A DNA stretch of 42,961 nucleotides from Bacteroidota bacterium (GCA_016183805.1 JACPDX010000057.1:1-42961); one strand, 5' to 3'; positions 8,671-17,779 are shown, counted from the first letter of the stretch. Translations and numbers: made by a program. Notes: a model not told the origin generated them from the letters alone.

Positions 8671-8976
8671 ATGAGAGATTCTAAAAATTGCATTGATGCT
8701 TGTTTAGCATGTGTAGTAACTTGCGAAAGTTGTATTACTGATTGTATTAAAGAAGGGAACCAAGCCTGTATTTTGTTATGTCGCGATTGTGCCGACATTT
8801 GTGCTTTGTGTGCTAGATTGGAAGCAAGAGGTTCGCAATTTGCTAAAGAATTGTGTGCTTTATGCGTAAAAGTATGTACTGCTTGTGCTGAAGAATGTAG
8901 TAAACATGCTTCACACCACGAAAGTTGTAAAGCTTGTGCTGAGGCTTGTAAAAAATGTGCTGCAACTTGTGCATAA
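8671..8976 (+). CDS. Cysteine-rich four-helix-bundle copper-binding protein (DUF326/Csp-like)
   Basis: A 101-residue protein with 21 cysteines, mostly spaced CxxC or CxxxC along amphipathic helices, plus a histidine group (KHASHH at 78-83). This pattern matches the DUF326 / Csp copper-storage family, whose helix-lined cores hold many Cu(I) ions through thiolates. There is no signal peptide, so it resembles the cytosolic Csp3 type rather than exported Csp1. It is monocistronic, preceded by regulon promoter 4 and followed by a terminator-like hairpin. Placement in a stress-like regulon suggests protection against copper or thiol stress; that role is inferred. Confidence 0.88.
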   Translation: MRDSKNCIDACLACVVTCESCITDCIKEGNQACILLCRDCADICALCARLEARGSQFAKELCALCVKVCTACAEECSKHASHHESCKACAEACKKCAATCA

Positions 8977-9016
8977 TTAAACATTATTAAAAACCCAAAT
9001 TTACTCACCTTTGTTT

Positions 9017-9058
9017 AAAAAGAGACTGTCTCACAACTCGTGAAATAGCCTCTTTTTT
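9017..9058 (+). terminator. Probable terminator hairpin
   Basis: AAAAGAG(A)CT pairs with AG(C)CTCTTTT across a ~20-nt loop, followed by TT and an AT-rich stretch. The stem has one mismatch, so it is weaker than the others. The rest of the 8977-9268 gap holds regulon promoter 5 and nothing else recognised. Confidence 0.5.
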
Positions 9059-9163
9059 AATTTTTATTCAGGCTCCCTCCTATCGGAAACCATGTCTCAA
9101 ATATTCAATTCTCAGGAGTTTGTTTTAGTATTGAGATTTCCTCTTTTTTATTATCAAAACTAA

Positions 9164-9231
9164 ATGTGTGAATAATACAACTTATAAAAAAAGTTGTGTA
9201 ATACATTCTACTTAAAAGAGATACACCTTTG
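9164..9231 (+). promoter_or_regulatory. Regulon promoter 5 (adhesin / PorP / PorE-like operon)
   Basis: Starts with ATGTGTGAATAAT. Half-sites ATACAAC (9175-9181) and GTGTAAT (9196-9202) are 21 bp apart. TAAAAG is followed by the -7 element CACCTTTG (9224-9231), at the fixed 39-base spacing. An upstream TTG at 9194 that extends the adhesin frame lies inside the second half-site and cannot be the start; ATG 9269 is 38 bases downstream of the -7 element. Confidence 0.8.
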
Positions 9232-10900
9232 CTATGTGAAAATTTATTCACCAATTAAAATAACTAAAATGAAAAATAAATTACTTCTAATTACAATAGT
9301 GCTGACATTATTGTTTTTCCCGAAGGTAAATTTCGGACAAGCTCCCAATTTGGGAACAACAGCTGATTTTGCACTATTTACAAGTGTAGGTGCTGTATCA
9401 AACGCAGGAACTACCTACCTCACTAAAGTAACAGGAAACGTAGGTACAAACTCTGCTCCAACCATTACCGGTTTTGGTAATGTTGATGGACAAATGCACT
9501 ATGGTGGAGACCCTGCCAGTACACAAGCTAGTGCCGATTTAATTATTGCTTATGGCGATATTAATGTTGCAGTTCCAACATTTTTTCCTGCACCTTTAAT
9601 GGGTAACGGACAAATTTTAAATGCCGGTGTTTACTCTATAACTGCACCAACCATTACATTAAATTTAGACTTAACGTTGGATGCTCAAGGCGACCCTTCG
9701 GCTATCTTTATTATTCAATTAAACGGAGCTTTTTCTACCAATGCAAATTCAGAAGTGATATTGGTAAATGGTGCTCAGGCATGTAATGTGTATTGGAAAG
9801 TAGAAGGTTTAGTAGATATGGCAACAGGAACTTCCATGAAAGGAACACTGATTGTTAACAATGCAGCCATAAACATGAGTACAGGTGTAACACTTGAAGG
9901 TAGAGCACTTTCTACTGCTGGTGCAATTACAGTTGAATCATTACTAGCTTACACACCTAGAGGTTGCGGTTTGCCACTTTTAACAGGACCTCTTGCTCCT
10001 AACCTAGCTTCAATAGAATGTTACACTATTTTTTCTTCAGATGGACCAGTTGATAATGTTGGTATCACCAATGTTGTTGGAGATATAGGAACAAATAATG
10101 GTACAGTAACTGGTTACAACCCTTTATTAGTTGTAGGTATCATTCATACCGTACCCGATCCTTCAACAGTTTTAGCAGCTTCAGATTTATTGAATGCTTA
10201 TGCCTATTTAAACGCATTACCTTTTGATATCGAATTGTTATTTCCTGCTCAATTTGGACACAATTTGGTTTTAACACCTCATACCTATATTATGAATGGA
10301 GCGGTAACTTTTACTGACACCGTTTTTCTTAACGCAGAAGGAAATCCTGATGCTGTATTTGTAATTCAAGTAAAAGGTGCTTTTGCTACAACCACTTTTT
10401 CAAATGTGATGATGATAAATGGTACTAAAGCTGAAAATGTGTATTGGATGGTTGATGGTGCTGTAAGTATCAATGATTTTTCTGTTTTTAATGGAACAAT
10501 TATTTGTAACAATGGTGCAATGGATTTAACCAATGGTGTTGAACTTTATGGTAGAGCCTTAACCACCACAGGTGCTTTAAGTACTTTTGCAATTAATGCT
10601 ACCATGCCTCCAGGATGTGGAGGAACTTCTGCTCCATTAATTATTACTCAACCAACCGATCAATCTGCTTGTAACGGTGAATCGGTAAGTTTTACGGTTT
10701 CTGCTACAGGAACCAACCTTACTTATCAATGGAGAATAGGAACTACCAACCTTGTTGATGGTGGAAACATTTCTGGAGCAACAACAGCAACATTAACTAT
10801 TAATCCTGCAACAGCATTAGATGTTGCTACCGATTACAATGTAGTTGTTACCGGAGATTTTGCTCCAAGCGAAACATCAAATAATGTTAGCCTAACAATA

Positions 10901-12157
10901 AACCCGATTGCGACAAGCAGTACCAATGCTACCATTTGCCAAGGCGATAGTATGCTAATCGGCGGTGTTTATCAAAATACTCCGGGAAATTACTCTGACA
11001 CCATTGTTGGCGGAAGTAGTTTAGGTTGTGATAGTATTGTAACAATAACGTTAATAGTAAACCCGATTGCGACAAGCAATACCAACGCTACCATTTGCCA
11101 AGGCGATAGCATCTTAATTGGCGGTGTTTATCAAAATACTTCTGGAAATTACGCTGACACCATTGTTGGTGGAAGCAGCTTGGGTTGCGATAGTGTTATT
11201 ACCACCATTTTAACAGTAAACCCAATTGCCACAAGCAACGCAAATACTACCATTTGTCAAGGCGATAGTATCTTAATCGGCGGTGTTTATCAAAATACTT
11301 CGGGAAATTACGCTGACACCATTGTTGGCGGAAGCAGCTTGGGTTGCGATAGTGTTATTACTACTACATTAATAGTAAACCCAATTGCCACAAGCAATAC
11401 AAACGCTACCATTTGCCAAGGCGATAGTATTTTAATTAACGGCGTTTATCAAAATACTTCTGGAAATTATACTGATACCATTGTTGGAGGAAGCAGCTTA
11501 GGTTGCGATAGTGTTATTACCACCATTTTAACAGTAAATCCAATTGCCACAAGCAACGCCAACGCTACCATCTGTCAAGGCGATAGTATTTTAATCTATG
11601 GTGTTTATCAAAATACTTCGGGCAATTACTCTGACACCATTGTTGGCGGAAGTAGCTTAGGTTGCGATAGTGTTATTACTACTACATTAATAGTAAACCC
11701 AATTGCCACAAGCAATACAAACGCTACCATTTGCCAAGGCGATAGTATTTTAATTAACGGTGTTTAAAATTACGCTGATACCATTGTTGGCGGAAGCAGT
11801 TTAGGTTGCGATAGTATTGCAACAACAACTTTAATAGTAAACCCAACTGCCACAAGCAATACAGATGTTAGTATTTGCCAAGGCGATAGTATTTTAATCT
11901 ATGGTATTTATCAAAATATTTCTGGCAATTACACTGACACAATTGTTGGCGGAAGCAGTTTAGGTTGCGATAGTATTGCAACAACAACTTTAATAGTAAA
12001 CCCAACTGCCACAAGCAACACAAATGTTAGTATTTGTCAAGGCGATAGTATTCTAATCGGCGGTGTTTATCAAAATACTTCGGGAAATTACGCTGACACC
12101 ATTGTTGGTGGAAGCAGTTTAGGTTGCGATAGTATTACAATAACAACTTTAACGGTA
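10901..12157 (+). repeat. Eight tandem 159-bp coding repeats
   Basis: Repeat starts are 10901, 11060, 11219, 11378, 11537, 11696, 11840 and 11999. Seven copies are 159 bp (53 codons) and the sixth is 144 bp because of a 15-bp deletion. Each encodes a unit beginning NP-ATS, with ICQGDSILI, YQN-SGNY, DTIVGGSSLGCDS. Each unit has two cysteines. The copies are very similar at DNA level, which favours slippage or recombination. Confidence 0.93.
11765..11767 (+). other. Premature in-frame TAA in repeat 6
   Basis: Other repeats read GGT GTT TAT CAA AAT ACT TCG GGA AAT TAC here. This copy reads GGT GTT TAA AAT TAC, so 15 bases are lost and TAT...GGA fuses into TAA. The frame is unchanged on both sides. 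Confidence 0.9.
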
Positions 12158-12754
12158 ATTTCCACTCCTATTGCAATTGCAACAAGTAATTCGCCAATTT
12201 GTTTGGGAGAATCCATCAACTTAAATGCAGCTACTGTTTCAGGTGCAAATTACGATTGGACAGGTCCAAATGGATTTGTTTCTTCAAATCAGAATCCGGT
12301 AATTCTTTCTGCTACAGCTTTAGAAGCAGGTACTTATACATTAACTGTTACTGATATTACCTGTTCATCTTCTTCTTCTTCAAATATTACAGTAGTAATA
12401 AATGATTGTAGCACTGACACATCTAATGTTCTTGATTTTAATATACCGGAAGGATTTTCACCAAACAATGATGGAACAAACGATTTGTTTGTGATTAGAG
12501 GAATCGACAGGTTTCCTGCCAACACTTTTGTAATCTTTAACCGTTGGGGAGTTCAAATATTTGAAGCTAGTCCTTATAAAAATGAATGGGACGGAAAATC
12601 GACAACAGGAATTAGAATTGGCGGCGATGATTTACCGGTTGGAACTTACTTCTATCTACTTGATTTAGGCGACGGTTCTGAAATTTATAAAGGAACCATT
12701 TATCTAAACAAATAAACACTAAAACTAATCTACAACAAATAAAAATAAGAAATT

Positions 12755-13696
12755 ATGAAAACACCTATAAAAATAACACTTGCGATGGCATTGACCTTAG
12801 GGAGTTTAGCCTCGTATGCTCAGCAAGCACCATTGTTTACACATTACATGTACAATACATTAGCGGTAAACCCTGGTTATGCCGGAAGTAGAGAAGCTTT
12901 AACAGTAACAGCATTGCACCGTTCGCAATGGGTTGATTTTGCTGGAGCTCCTACAACTCAAACATTAACCATGCACTCACCAATAATCAACGAACACATT
13001 GGAGTTGGATTATCTGTTTTGAATGATAAAATAGGCCCAACTAATAACACATCAATAGTTGCTGATTTTGCTTATAGAATGAAGTTAACTCAAAAATCTA
13101 AATTAGCGTTGGGCTTAAGTGCTGGTGCAAACATTTTTCAGGCCAACTTAAATACCCTGAATTTAGACCAACCAAATGATGCTGTTTTTCAAAACAATGT
13201 GAACAATAAAACCACGCCAAATGTTGGTTTTGGTATGTACTATTCTAGAGAACGTTTTTATGCAGGACTTTCTGCTCCTAACTTAATTGAAAATAGTTAT
13301 TCGGAAGTTAATCAAGCCGGTGGAAGCACGTTAATTGCAAAAGAACAACGACATTACTTTTTTATTGCCGGTGCTTTAATCAACTTAGGTCATAATTTAG
13401 ATTTTAAACCAACCACTTTAATAAAAGTAACCGAGGCAGCTCCTATTCAAGCTGACCTTACCGCATCTTTTATAATAATGAAAAGATTATTGTTGGGTGG
13501 TATGTATAGAACCGGTGATGCTGTTGGTGGTTTAATTGGTTATGATGTTACTGAACAACTTCATATCGGTTATTCTTACGATTGGAGTTTAGGCTTAGAA
13601 ACAGGCAAGTATAACAATGGAAGTCATGAAATTATGTTACGATACGATTTTATCTTCTCTAGTAAAAAACAAATCCACTCACCAAGAAATTTTTAA
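12755..13696 (+). CDS. PorP/SprF family type IX secretion membrane protein
   Basis: A 313-residue outer-membrane beta-barrel with a signal peptide (about 1-22, ending SYAQQ) and the family hallmark PLFTHYMYNTLAVNPGYAG near the mature N-terminus, followed by HRSQWVDFAGAP. Proteins of this family anchor or help secrete CHU_C (type B) cargo; SprF for SprB in Flavobacterium is the known example. It lies 39 bases after the CHU_C-bearing adhesin frame and 26 bases before a PorE-like gene, so the three form a cargo / outer-membrane partner / peptidoglycan-anchor set. With the adhesin interrupted, this gene may now lack its normal cargo. Confidence 0.93.
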   Translation: MKTPIKITLAMALTLGSLASYAQQAPLFTHYMYNTLAVNPGYAGSREALTVTALHRSQWVDFAGAPTTQTLTMHSPIINEHIGVGLSVLNDKIGPTNNTSIVADFAYRMKLTQKSKLALGLSAGANIFQANLNTLNLDQPNDAVFQNNVNNKTTPNVGFGMYYSRERFYAGLSAPNLIENSYSEVNQAGGSTLIAKEQRHYFFIAGALINLGHNLDFKPTTLIKVTEAAPIQADLTASFIIMKRLLLGGMYRTGDAVGGLIGYDVTEQLHIGYSYDWSLGLETGKYNNGSHEIMLRYDFIFSSKKQIHSPRNF

Positions 13697-13722
13697 GACT
13701 AACTAATTTAAAAAATAAAGAC

Positions 13723-15711
13723 ATGAAAAAATTATTTATAATACTCACCTGTATTGGAATTGGCTCAAGTGCCTTTGCCCAAGAAAAATCAACTCGAGAA
13801 AAAAAAGGCGACAAACAGTATTTTGTTTACTCTTTTGAAAAAAGTATCGATTACTATTCGAATACCAAAAACTTAACTCCTGAAGGTCAACGACGATTAG
13901 CAGAAAGTTATTACAACATCAATCAAAACTTTTTAGCCGAAGAAGCTTATTCAAAACTAATAAGCACCAATCAAGGACTGGTAGCAAACGATTATTTTGT
14001 ATTTGCACGACTTTTAAAAGCAAATGGCAAAAACGACCAATCGTTAACTGTTATGGATAAATTTGCCGAGTTAAATCCTAATGATTTAAGAGCTAAAGAT
14101 TATGTGGCGAACAAATCGAAATTGGCTGAATTAACCGCAGACGGTGGAAAATACAAAATTCAAGCACAATCGGTAAATACTGATGATGACGATTTTGGTC
14201 CAATTTATTACAAAGACAAAATTATTTTTTCATCAACAAATTCGGCTCCTAAAATGATTGTGAAAAATTACAATTGGACAGGAAAACCTTTTTGGAACAT
14301 ATTTATTGCTGACGTTGAAGACGGACAATTAAAAAATGCTAAAGTTTTTGATAAAAGTTTAAACGGTAATTTGCACGATGGTCCTGCTAGTTTTAGCAAC
14401 GATGGTACTTTTATGGCTTTTACCAGAAACAATTACAAAGATAAAAGTACAGATAAAGTAGTTGAACTTCAAATTCACTTTAGCACATTTACTGATGGAA
14501 AATGGTCAAAATCTGAGCCTTTTTTCCTAAATAATTCGGAATATTCTGTTGGTCATCCATCGTTAACTGCAAACGGAAAAACCATGTATTTTACTAGCGA
14601 TATGTCTGGAGGTTTTGGCGGTTCAGATATTTATAGAACTACCAAAAATGATGATGGTACTTGGAATAAAGCAGAAAACATGGGCGACAAAATAAATACC
14701 GAAAGCGATGAAATGTTTCCTTTTATTGAAGAAAACAGCCAAAAACTTTATTTCTCATCAAACGGACGATTTGGTTTAGGCGGATTAGATGTTTTTGTTA
14801 CCGACATAACAGGCTCAATAGTTGGAAATGTTCAAAATGCCGGATTCCCTTTAAATACATTAGCAGATGATTATGCAGTAATTGTAAACAGTACTTCAAC
14901 CAAAGGATATGTTTCATCAGACAGAGCCGGTGGCTTGGGTGGCGACGATATTTATGCTTTTGATATTACAGAAACAACTAAAACCGAACAATTGGTTGCA
15001 ATCGAAAAAAGAATCGAAGGTATTGCTAAGGATAAAAATGAAACGCCTTTAACAAATACTTACGTTACTTTATTTGATGATAAAGGAATGGTATTAGACA
15101 CTTTTACTACTCAAACTGATGGTGCTTTTACTTTTGCGGTTGAAACCAATAAGAACTTTACCTTAACTGGTAAAAAAGAAAAATACAACGATGGTTTTAC
15201 AGATGCCAACACGCTTAGTGATGTAGCAATTGTCAAAGCAGATATAATTCTTTTAACTAAAAAAGAAGTAGTAGCTCAAAAAGTAAAAGTGGGTGAAGAT
15301 TTAGGAAAAATAGTAGAATTTAATCCCATTTATTTCGATTACGATAAATACGACATTCGTAAAGATGCAAAAAGTGAATTAGCTAAAATTATAGAGGTGA
15401 TGAACGATTATCCTAATATGGTGGTAGAACTTGGAGCTCATACCGATTGTAGAGCAAACAATGCTTACAACCAGAATTTATCGAACCAAAGAGCTAAAGA
15501 AACTGCTGATTACGTTAAAAAAAGCATCACTAATCCTTCAAGAATTTCCGGTAAAGGTTATGGCGAAACGAAACTGTTAACCAACTGCCCTTGTTCCGGC
15601 GATGTAATTTCGGAATGTTCTGAAGCTGAACATCAAAAAAACAGACGTACTGAGTTTATTATTAAAAGTACCGGTAAGATAACAATGCCTGAAAAATTGA
15701 CTGATAAATAA
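13723..15711 (+). CDS. PorE-like OmpA-family protein (second copy)
   Basis: This 662-residue exported protein has a signal peptide (1-19, ending SAFAQ), TPR-like helices (about 25-140), PD40 propeller repeats (about 145-420; YFTSDMSGGFGGSDIY, YFSSNGRFGLGGLDVF), a carboxypeptidase-regulatory-type domain (about 430-510) and a C-terminal OmpA domain (about 530-655; AHTDCRANNAYN, LSNQRAKE). It follows PorP/SprF by 26 bases. It should tether the secretion partner complex to peptidoglycan. It has the same domain order as the protein at 6558-8534 but quite different sequence outside motifs, so the duplication is old. Confidence 0.9.
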   Translation: MKKLFIILTCIGIGSSAFAQEKSTREKKGDKQYFVYSFEKSIDYYSNTKNLTPEGQRRLAESYYNINQNFLAEEAYSKLISTNQGLVANDYFVFARLLKANGKNDQSLTVMDKFAELNPNDLRAKDYVANKSKLAELTADGGKYKIQAQSVNTDDDDFGPIYYKDKIIFSSTNSAPKMIVKNYNWTGKPFWNIFIADVEDGQLKNAKVFDKSLNGNLHDGPASFSNDGTFMAFTRNNYKDKSTDKVVELQIHFSTFTDGKWSKSEPFFLNNSEYSVGHPSLTANGKTMYFTSDMSGGFGGSDIYRTTKNDDGTWNKAENMGDKINTESDEMFPFIEENSQKLYFSSNGRFGLGGLDVFVTDITGSIVGNVQNAGFPLNTLADDYAVIVNSTSTKGYVSSDRAGGLGGDDIYAFDITETTKTEQLVAIEKRIEGIAKDKNETPLTNTYVTLFDDKGMVLDTFTTQTDGAFTFAVETNKNFTLTGKKEKYNDGFTDANTLSDVAIVKADIILLTKKEVVAQKVKVGEDLGKIVEFNPIYFDYDKYDIRKDAKSELAKIIEVMNDYPNMVVELGAHTDCRANNAYNQNLSNQRAKETADYVKKSITNPSRISGKGYGETKLLTNCPCSGDVISECSEAEHQKNRRTEFIIKSTGKITMPEKLTDK

Positions 15712-15727
15712 TAGAAATCCATTTTTT

Positions 15728-15767
15728 AATTCCAACAGTCCGTCAGATAACGGACTGTTGGAATTTT
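15728..15767 (+). terminator. Strong terminator with 16-bp stem
   Basis: A perfect 16-bp stem, AATTCCAACAGTCCGT (15728-15743) and ACGGACTGTTGGAATT (15750-15765), with a 6-nt loop, then TT. It ends the adhesin-PorP-PorE-like operon. The core TCCGTCAG...ACGGA resembles the hairpin at 39222-39239. Confidence 0.85.
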
Positions 15768-15928
15768 CTGTAATAATCTATAAACAAAGATCTCAACCTT
15801 TTTATTTTGTTAAAACAACTAAAATCAAGTATTTAGCTAACGTATGTTTCTTTTTGCTTTTCTTTCTTTTTCTAAATTTGTTTCGTTAAATGAATTTAAA
15901 CCTAGTAGGTTTTATAACTAAAAAAACT
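15768..15928. other. Gene-free AT-rich part of the 15712-16026 gap
   Basis: Between the terminator and regulon promoter 6 no gene is seen. It contains a pyrimidine-rich stretch, an exact -7 consensus TAAATTTG (15873-15880) and a short palindrome AAACCTAGTAGGTTT (15898-15912). A tiny transcript is conceivable, but nothing beyond these two short matches supports it. Confidence 0.4.
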
Positions 15929-15992
15929 ATGAATGATGTAACAACCCCAAAAAGTTATGTAACAACATTTCTATTAAAGTATCACACTTTTG
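15929..15992 (+). promoter_or_regulatory. Regulon promoter 6
   Basis: Identical half-sites ATGTAAC (15936-15942) and ATGTAAC (15957-15963) are 21 bp apart. TTAAAG is followed by the -7 element CACTTTTG (15985-15992). The fixed 39-base spacing from GTTATG is kept. The CsbD gene starts 35 bases downstream. Confidence 0.8.
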
Positions 15993-16026
15993 TATAGTGA
16001 GAGCAAATTCAAAAGATCATAAAACC

Positions 16027-16215
16027 ATGAGCAATACAACAGAAATAAAAGGAACATGGAACGAGCAAAAAGGAATATTAAAACAAAAATTTGCCGTTCT
16101 AACTGATAATGATTTAATGTTTAATGAAGGTAAGCGAGACGAAATGCTTGGTAAACTTCAAATCATATTAGGAAAAACCAAAGAAGAATTAAACAAAATT
16201 ATAGCAGAACTCTAA
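16027..16215 (+). CDS. CsbD family general stress protein
   Basis: This 62-residue hydrophilic protein shows the CsbD pattern: IKGTWNEQKGILKQKFA, then LTDNDL, then KRDEMLGKLQIILGKTKEELNKII. CsbD is controlled by sigma B in Bacillus and is a common stress-induced protein of unclear mechanism. An upstream GTG (15997) would add ten residues but lies only a few bases after the -7 element, so ATG 16027 is chosen. It is the first gene of a two-gene operon with a small tail-anchored protein. Its presence supports reading the shared promoter class as a stress regulon. Confidence 0.9.
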   Translation: MSNTTEIKGTWNEQKGILKQKFAVLTDNDLMFNEGKRDEMLGKLQIILGKTKEELNKIIAEL

Positions 16216-16234
16216 ACCTTTAAACTTAAAAAAG

Positions 16235-16528
16235 ATGAAAAAAATAACCGTATCAATATTAACGGTAGCATTACTGTTAATAAATCCAGTAAATTTAAAA
16301 GCAGAGAACACCTCTCCTACTATTGAAAATTCAGCTGAATCGACTACTTTATTAAACCGATTAGATGAAATTAATGTAATGGATAAATCGGAACTTAAAT
16401 TCTCAGAAAAAAGAGCATTACGAAAAGAAGTGAAATCGATTGAAAAACAACTTCGTTCAGGTGGTGGTGTTTATATTTCTGTAGGAGCAATCATTATCAT
16501 TCTTTTATTGTTGATTATTTTATTGTAA
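16235..16528 (+). CDS. Small exported tail-anchored protein, paralogue 2
   Basis: This 97-residue protein has a signal peptide (about 1-23), a central charged helix (RLDEINVMDKSELKFSEKRALRK) and a C-terminal membrane segment, VYISVGAIIIILLLLIILL, preceded by GGG. The C-terminal 22 residues equal those of the protein at 5822-6136, while the N-terminal halves differ considerably. Such strict tail conservation suggests that the membrane segment itself is the functional part, perhaps for oligomerisation or partner binding. It is 19 bases after CsbD, under regulon promoter 6. No function is known to me. Confidence 0.82.
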   Translation: MKKITVSILTVALLLINPVNLKAENTSPTIENSAESTTLLNRLDEINVMDKSELKFSEKRALRKEVKSIEKQLRSGGGVYISVGAIIIILLLLIILL

Positions 16529-16569
16529 AAATTGATTTCCAACTGGCTCACAACTATTCAATAATTCAA

Positions 16570-16631
16570 AAAACAGATGGAAAACAAAAAAAGTTCTATA
16601 ACACTTTTTGGGTCAAGGGTTTCGACCTTTG
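16570..16631 (+). promoter_or_regulatory. Regulon promoter 7, one clear half-site
   Basis: The right half-site CTATAAC (16596-16602), within GTTCTATAACACTTT, and the -7 element GACCTTTG (16624-16631) keep the 39-base spacing. The expected left half-site (16575-16581) has no match. This is the weakest member of the set and may be a lower-affinity promoter. The permease gene starts 28 bases downstream. Confidence 0.55.
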
Positions 16632-16658
16632 ACGTTCATGTTTATTAAATACAAACTA

Positions 16659-17747
16659 ATGACCATTACGGCTTCTTCATTCATAAAAAAACTATTGGTA
16701 CTGTTTCTTGTTTTTGCAGGATTGTATTTTGCCAAAGAATTTTTAATGCCATTAGCAATTGCTGGAGTTATTGCCACTCTCTTTTTACCATATAGCAGGT
16801 GGATGGAAAGTAAAAAAGTACCCAAAGGATTGGCTGTGCTAATTTGTCTGATAGTATTATTGTTGGTAATAGCAGGTATAAGTACGTTGCTTGGCTGGCA
16901 AATTTTTGAATTGGCAAACGATTTTGAATTAATAAAACAAAGAGCCATTGAACAAACTGATCGTATTCAACAATATATTCTTCTTCATTTTGGTATGTCA
17001 GCAAAAAATCAGGTAGAGGCCATTAAGGAACAGCAACCTTTCTTTGCAGGAATTATAAAGTCGTTAGCTGGTTCGCTTACCAACGTATTCACCAATTTTA
17101 TTCTCATACTGGTTTATATTTTCTGTATCCTATTTTATAGAGGGCACATTAAAAATTTCCTCATCAAACTTTCTCCCCCTGCTCAACAAAAAAATATGGA
17201 AAAAATAGTTTCCAGTTCTACTCGAGTTTCACAACATTACTTACTTGGATTATCCAAAATGATAGTGCTTTTGTGGATAATGTATTTCATCGGATTTACC
17301 ATATTAGGTGTTAAAAACGCACTGTTTTTTGCAGTATTATGTGGTCTGTTAGAGGTAATACCATTTTTAGGAAACATAATAGGAACTACACTTACTATTT
17401 TGGTAGCCGCAGTTAATGGTGCAAGTTTACCAATGTTAGGAGGTATTGCAATTACTTACGGTATAGTACAATTGATACAAGGTTGGATATTAGAACCACT
17501 CATTGTAGGTACACAAGTAAAAATTAATCCTTTTACCACAATCATAGCTCTGGTTATTGGAGAATTAATTTGGGGAATACCCGGAATTTTTATAGCTATT
17601 CCGCTTATTGCCATACTTAAAATTGTGTTCGACCATGTAGAATCGCTAAAACCCTTCGGGTATTTGATAGGCGAAGTTGAAACAATAAAAAATGAACCTG
17701 TGATAATTAAAAAAATAAAAAAACAAGTAAAGAAGTTAATAAATTGA
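16659..17747 (+). CDS. AI-2E family transporter (PerM/YdiK-like permease)
   Basis: A ~362-residue polytopic inner-membrane protein with about seven or eight hydrophobic segments, an early pair (about 10-60), a soluble helical insert (about 85-130) and a hydrophobic C-terminal half with IPFLGNIIG, LEPLIVG and GIPGIFIAIPL, all typical of the AI-2E/PerM family. Family members export varied substrates or act as Na+/H+ antiporters; substrate cannot be read here. Upstream in-frame TTG 16608 and ATG 16638 fall in or at the promoter, so ATG 16659 is preferred. The C-terminus is lysine-rich. It is monocistronic and appears to belong to the shared regulon. Confidence 0.9.
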   Translation: MTITASSFIKKLLVLFLVFAGLYFAKEFLMPLAIAGVIATLFLPYSRWMESKKVPKGLAVLICLIVLLLVIAGISTLLGWQIFELANDFELIKQRAIEQTDRIQQYILLHFGMSAKNQVEAIKEQQPFFAGIIKSLAGSLTNVFTNFILILVYIFCILFYRGHIKNFLIKLSPPAQQKNMEKIVSSSTRVSQHYLLGLSKMIVLLWIMYFIGFTILGVKNALFFAVLCGLLEVIPFLGNIIGTTLTILVAAVNGASLPMLGGIAITYGIVQLIQGWILEPLIVGTQVKINPFTTIIALVIGELIWGIPGIFIAIPLIAILKIVFDHVESLKPFGYLIGEVETIKNEPVIIKKIKKQVKKLIN

Positions 17748-17779
17748 ATTGTTTCTAATCGATTTATTTTTCCAAAACA

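Larger units (their letters stand above)
9269..12715 (+). pseudogene. T9SS-secreted DUF3494/repeat adhesin, interrupted by an in-frame stop at 11765
   Basis: The full frame spans 1148 codons plus stop. It reads: signal peptide (about 1-24), two DUF3494 domains (about 30-235 and 240-440), an Ig-like domain (about 450-540), eight 53-residue repeats (545-963), an Ig/PKD-like segment, and a C-terminal CHU_C type B T9SS sorting domain (about 1060-1148; FSPNNDGTNDLF, FNRWG, GTYFYLL, GTIYL). In repeat 6, 15 bp are missing compared with the other copies, and the junction makes TAA at 11765-11767. The same frame stays open downstream to 12715. Translation would give an 832-residue product without the sorting domain, probably exported to the periplasm but not secreted. 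Promoter 5 and the start ATG 9269 are intact. The next gene is a PorP/SprF protein, the usual partner of type B cargo. An assembly collapse is possible. Confidence 0.88.

Noticed and set aside
9194-9268. Longer N-terminus of the adhesin from TTG 9194
   Set aside because: The TTG is inside the second half-site of promoter 5 and upstream of the -7 element, so it is not transcribed from that promoter. ATG 9269 starts a normal signal peptide.
10901-12157. CRISPR array
   Set aside because: Repeats are 159 bp, contiguous without spacers, and encode in-frame protein units.
12203-12715. A separate gene for the CHU_C-terminal fragment
   Set aside because: It is in the same frame as the adhesin, starts at a TTG in the middle of a domain, and has no promoter or signal peptide. 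It is the 3' part of the interrupted gene.
15873-15913. Small RNA gene between a -7 match and a short hairpin
   Set aside because: Only one -7 match and a 6-7 bp stem; such matches are frequent in AT-rich sequence, so not called as a gene.
16608-16658. Longer start of the AI-2E permease (TTG 16608 or ATG 16638)
   Set aside because: TTG 16608 is upstream of the -7 element, and ATG 16638 would be at the expected transcription start. ATG 16659 gives a proper leader.
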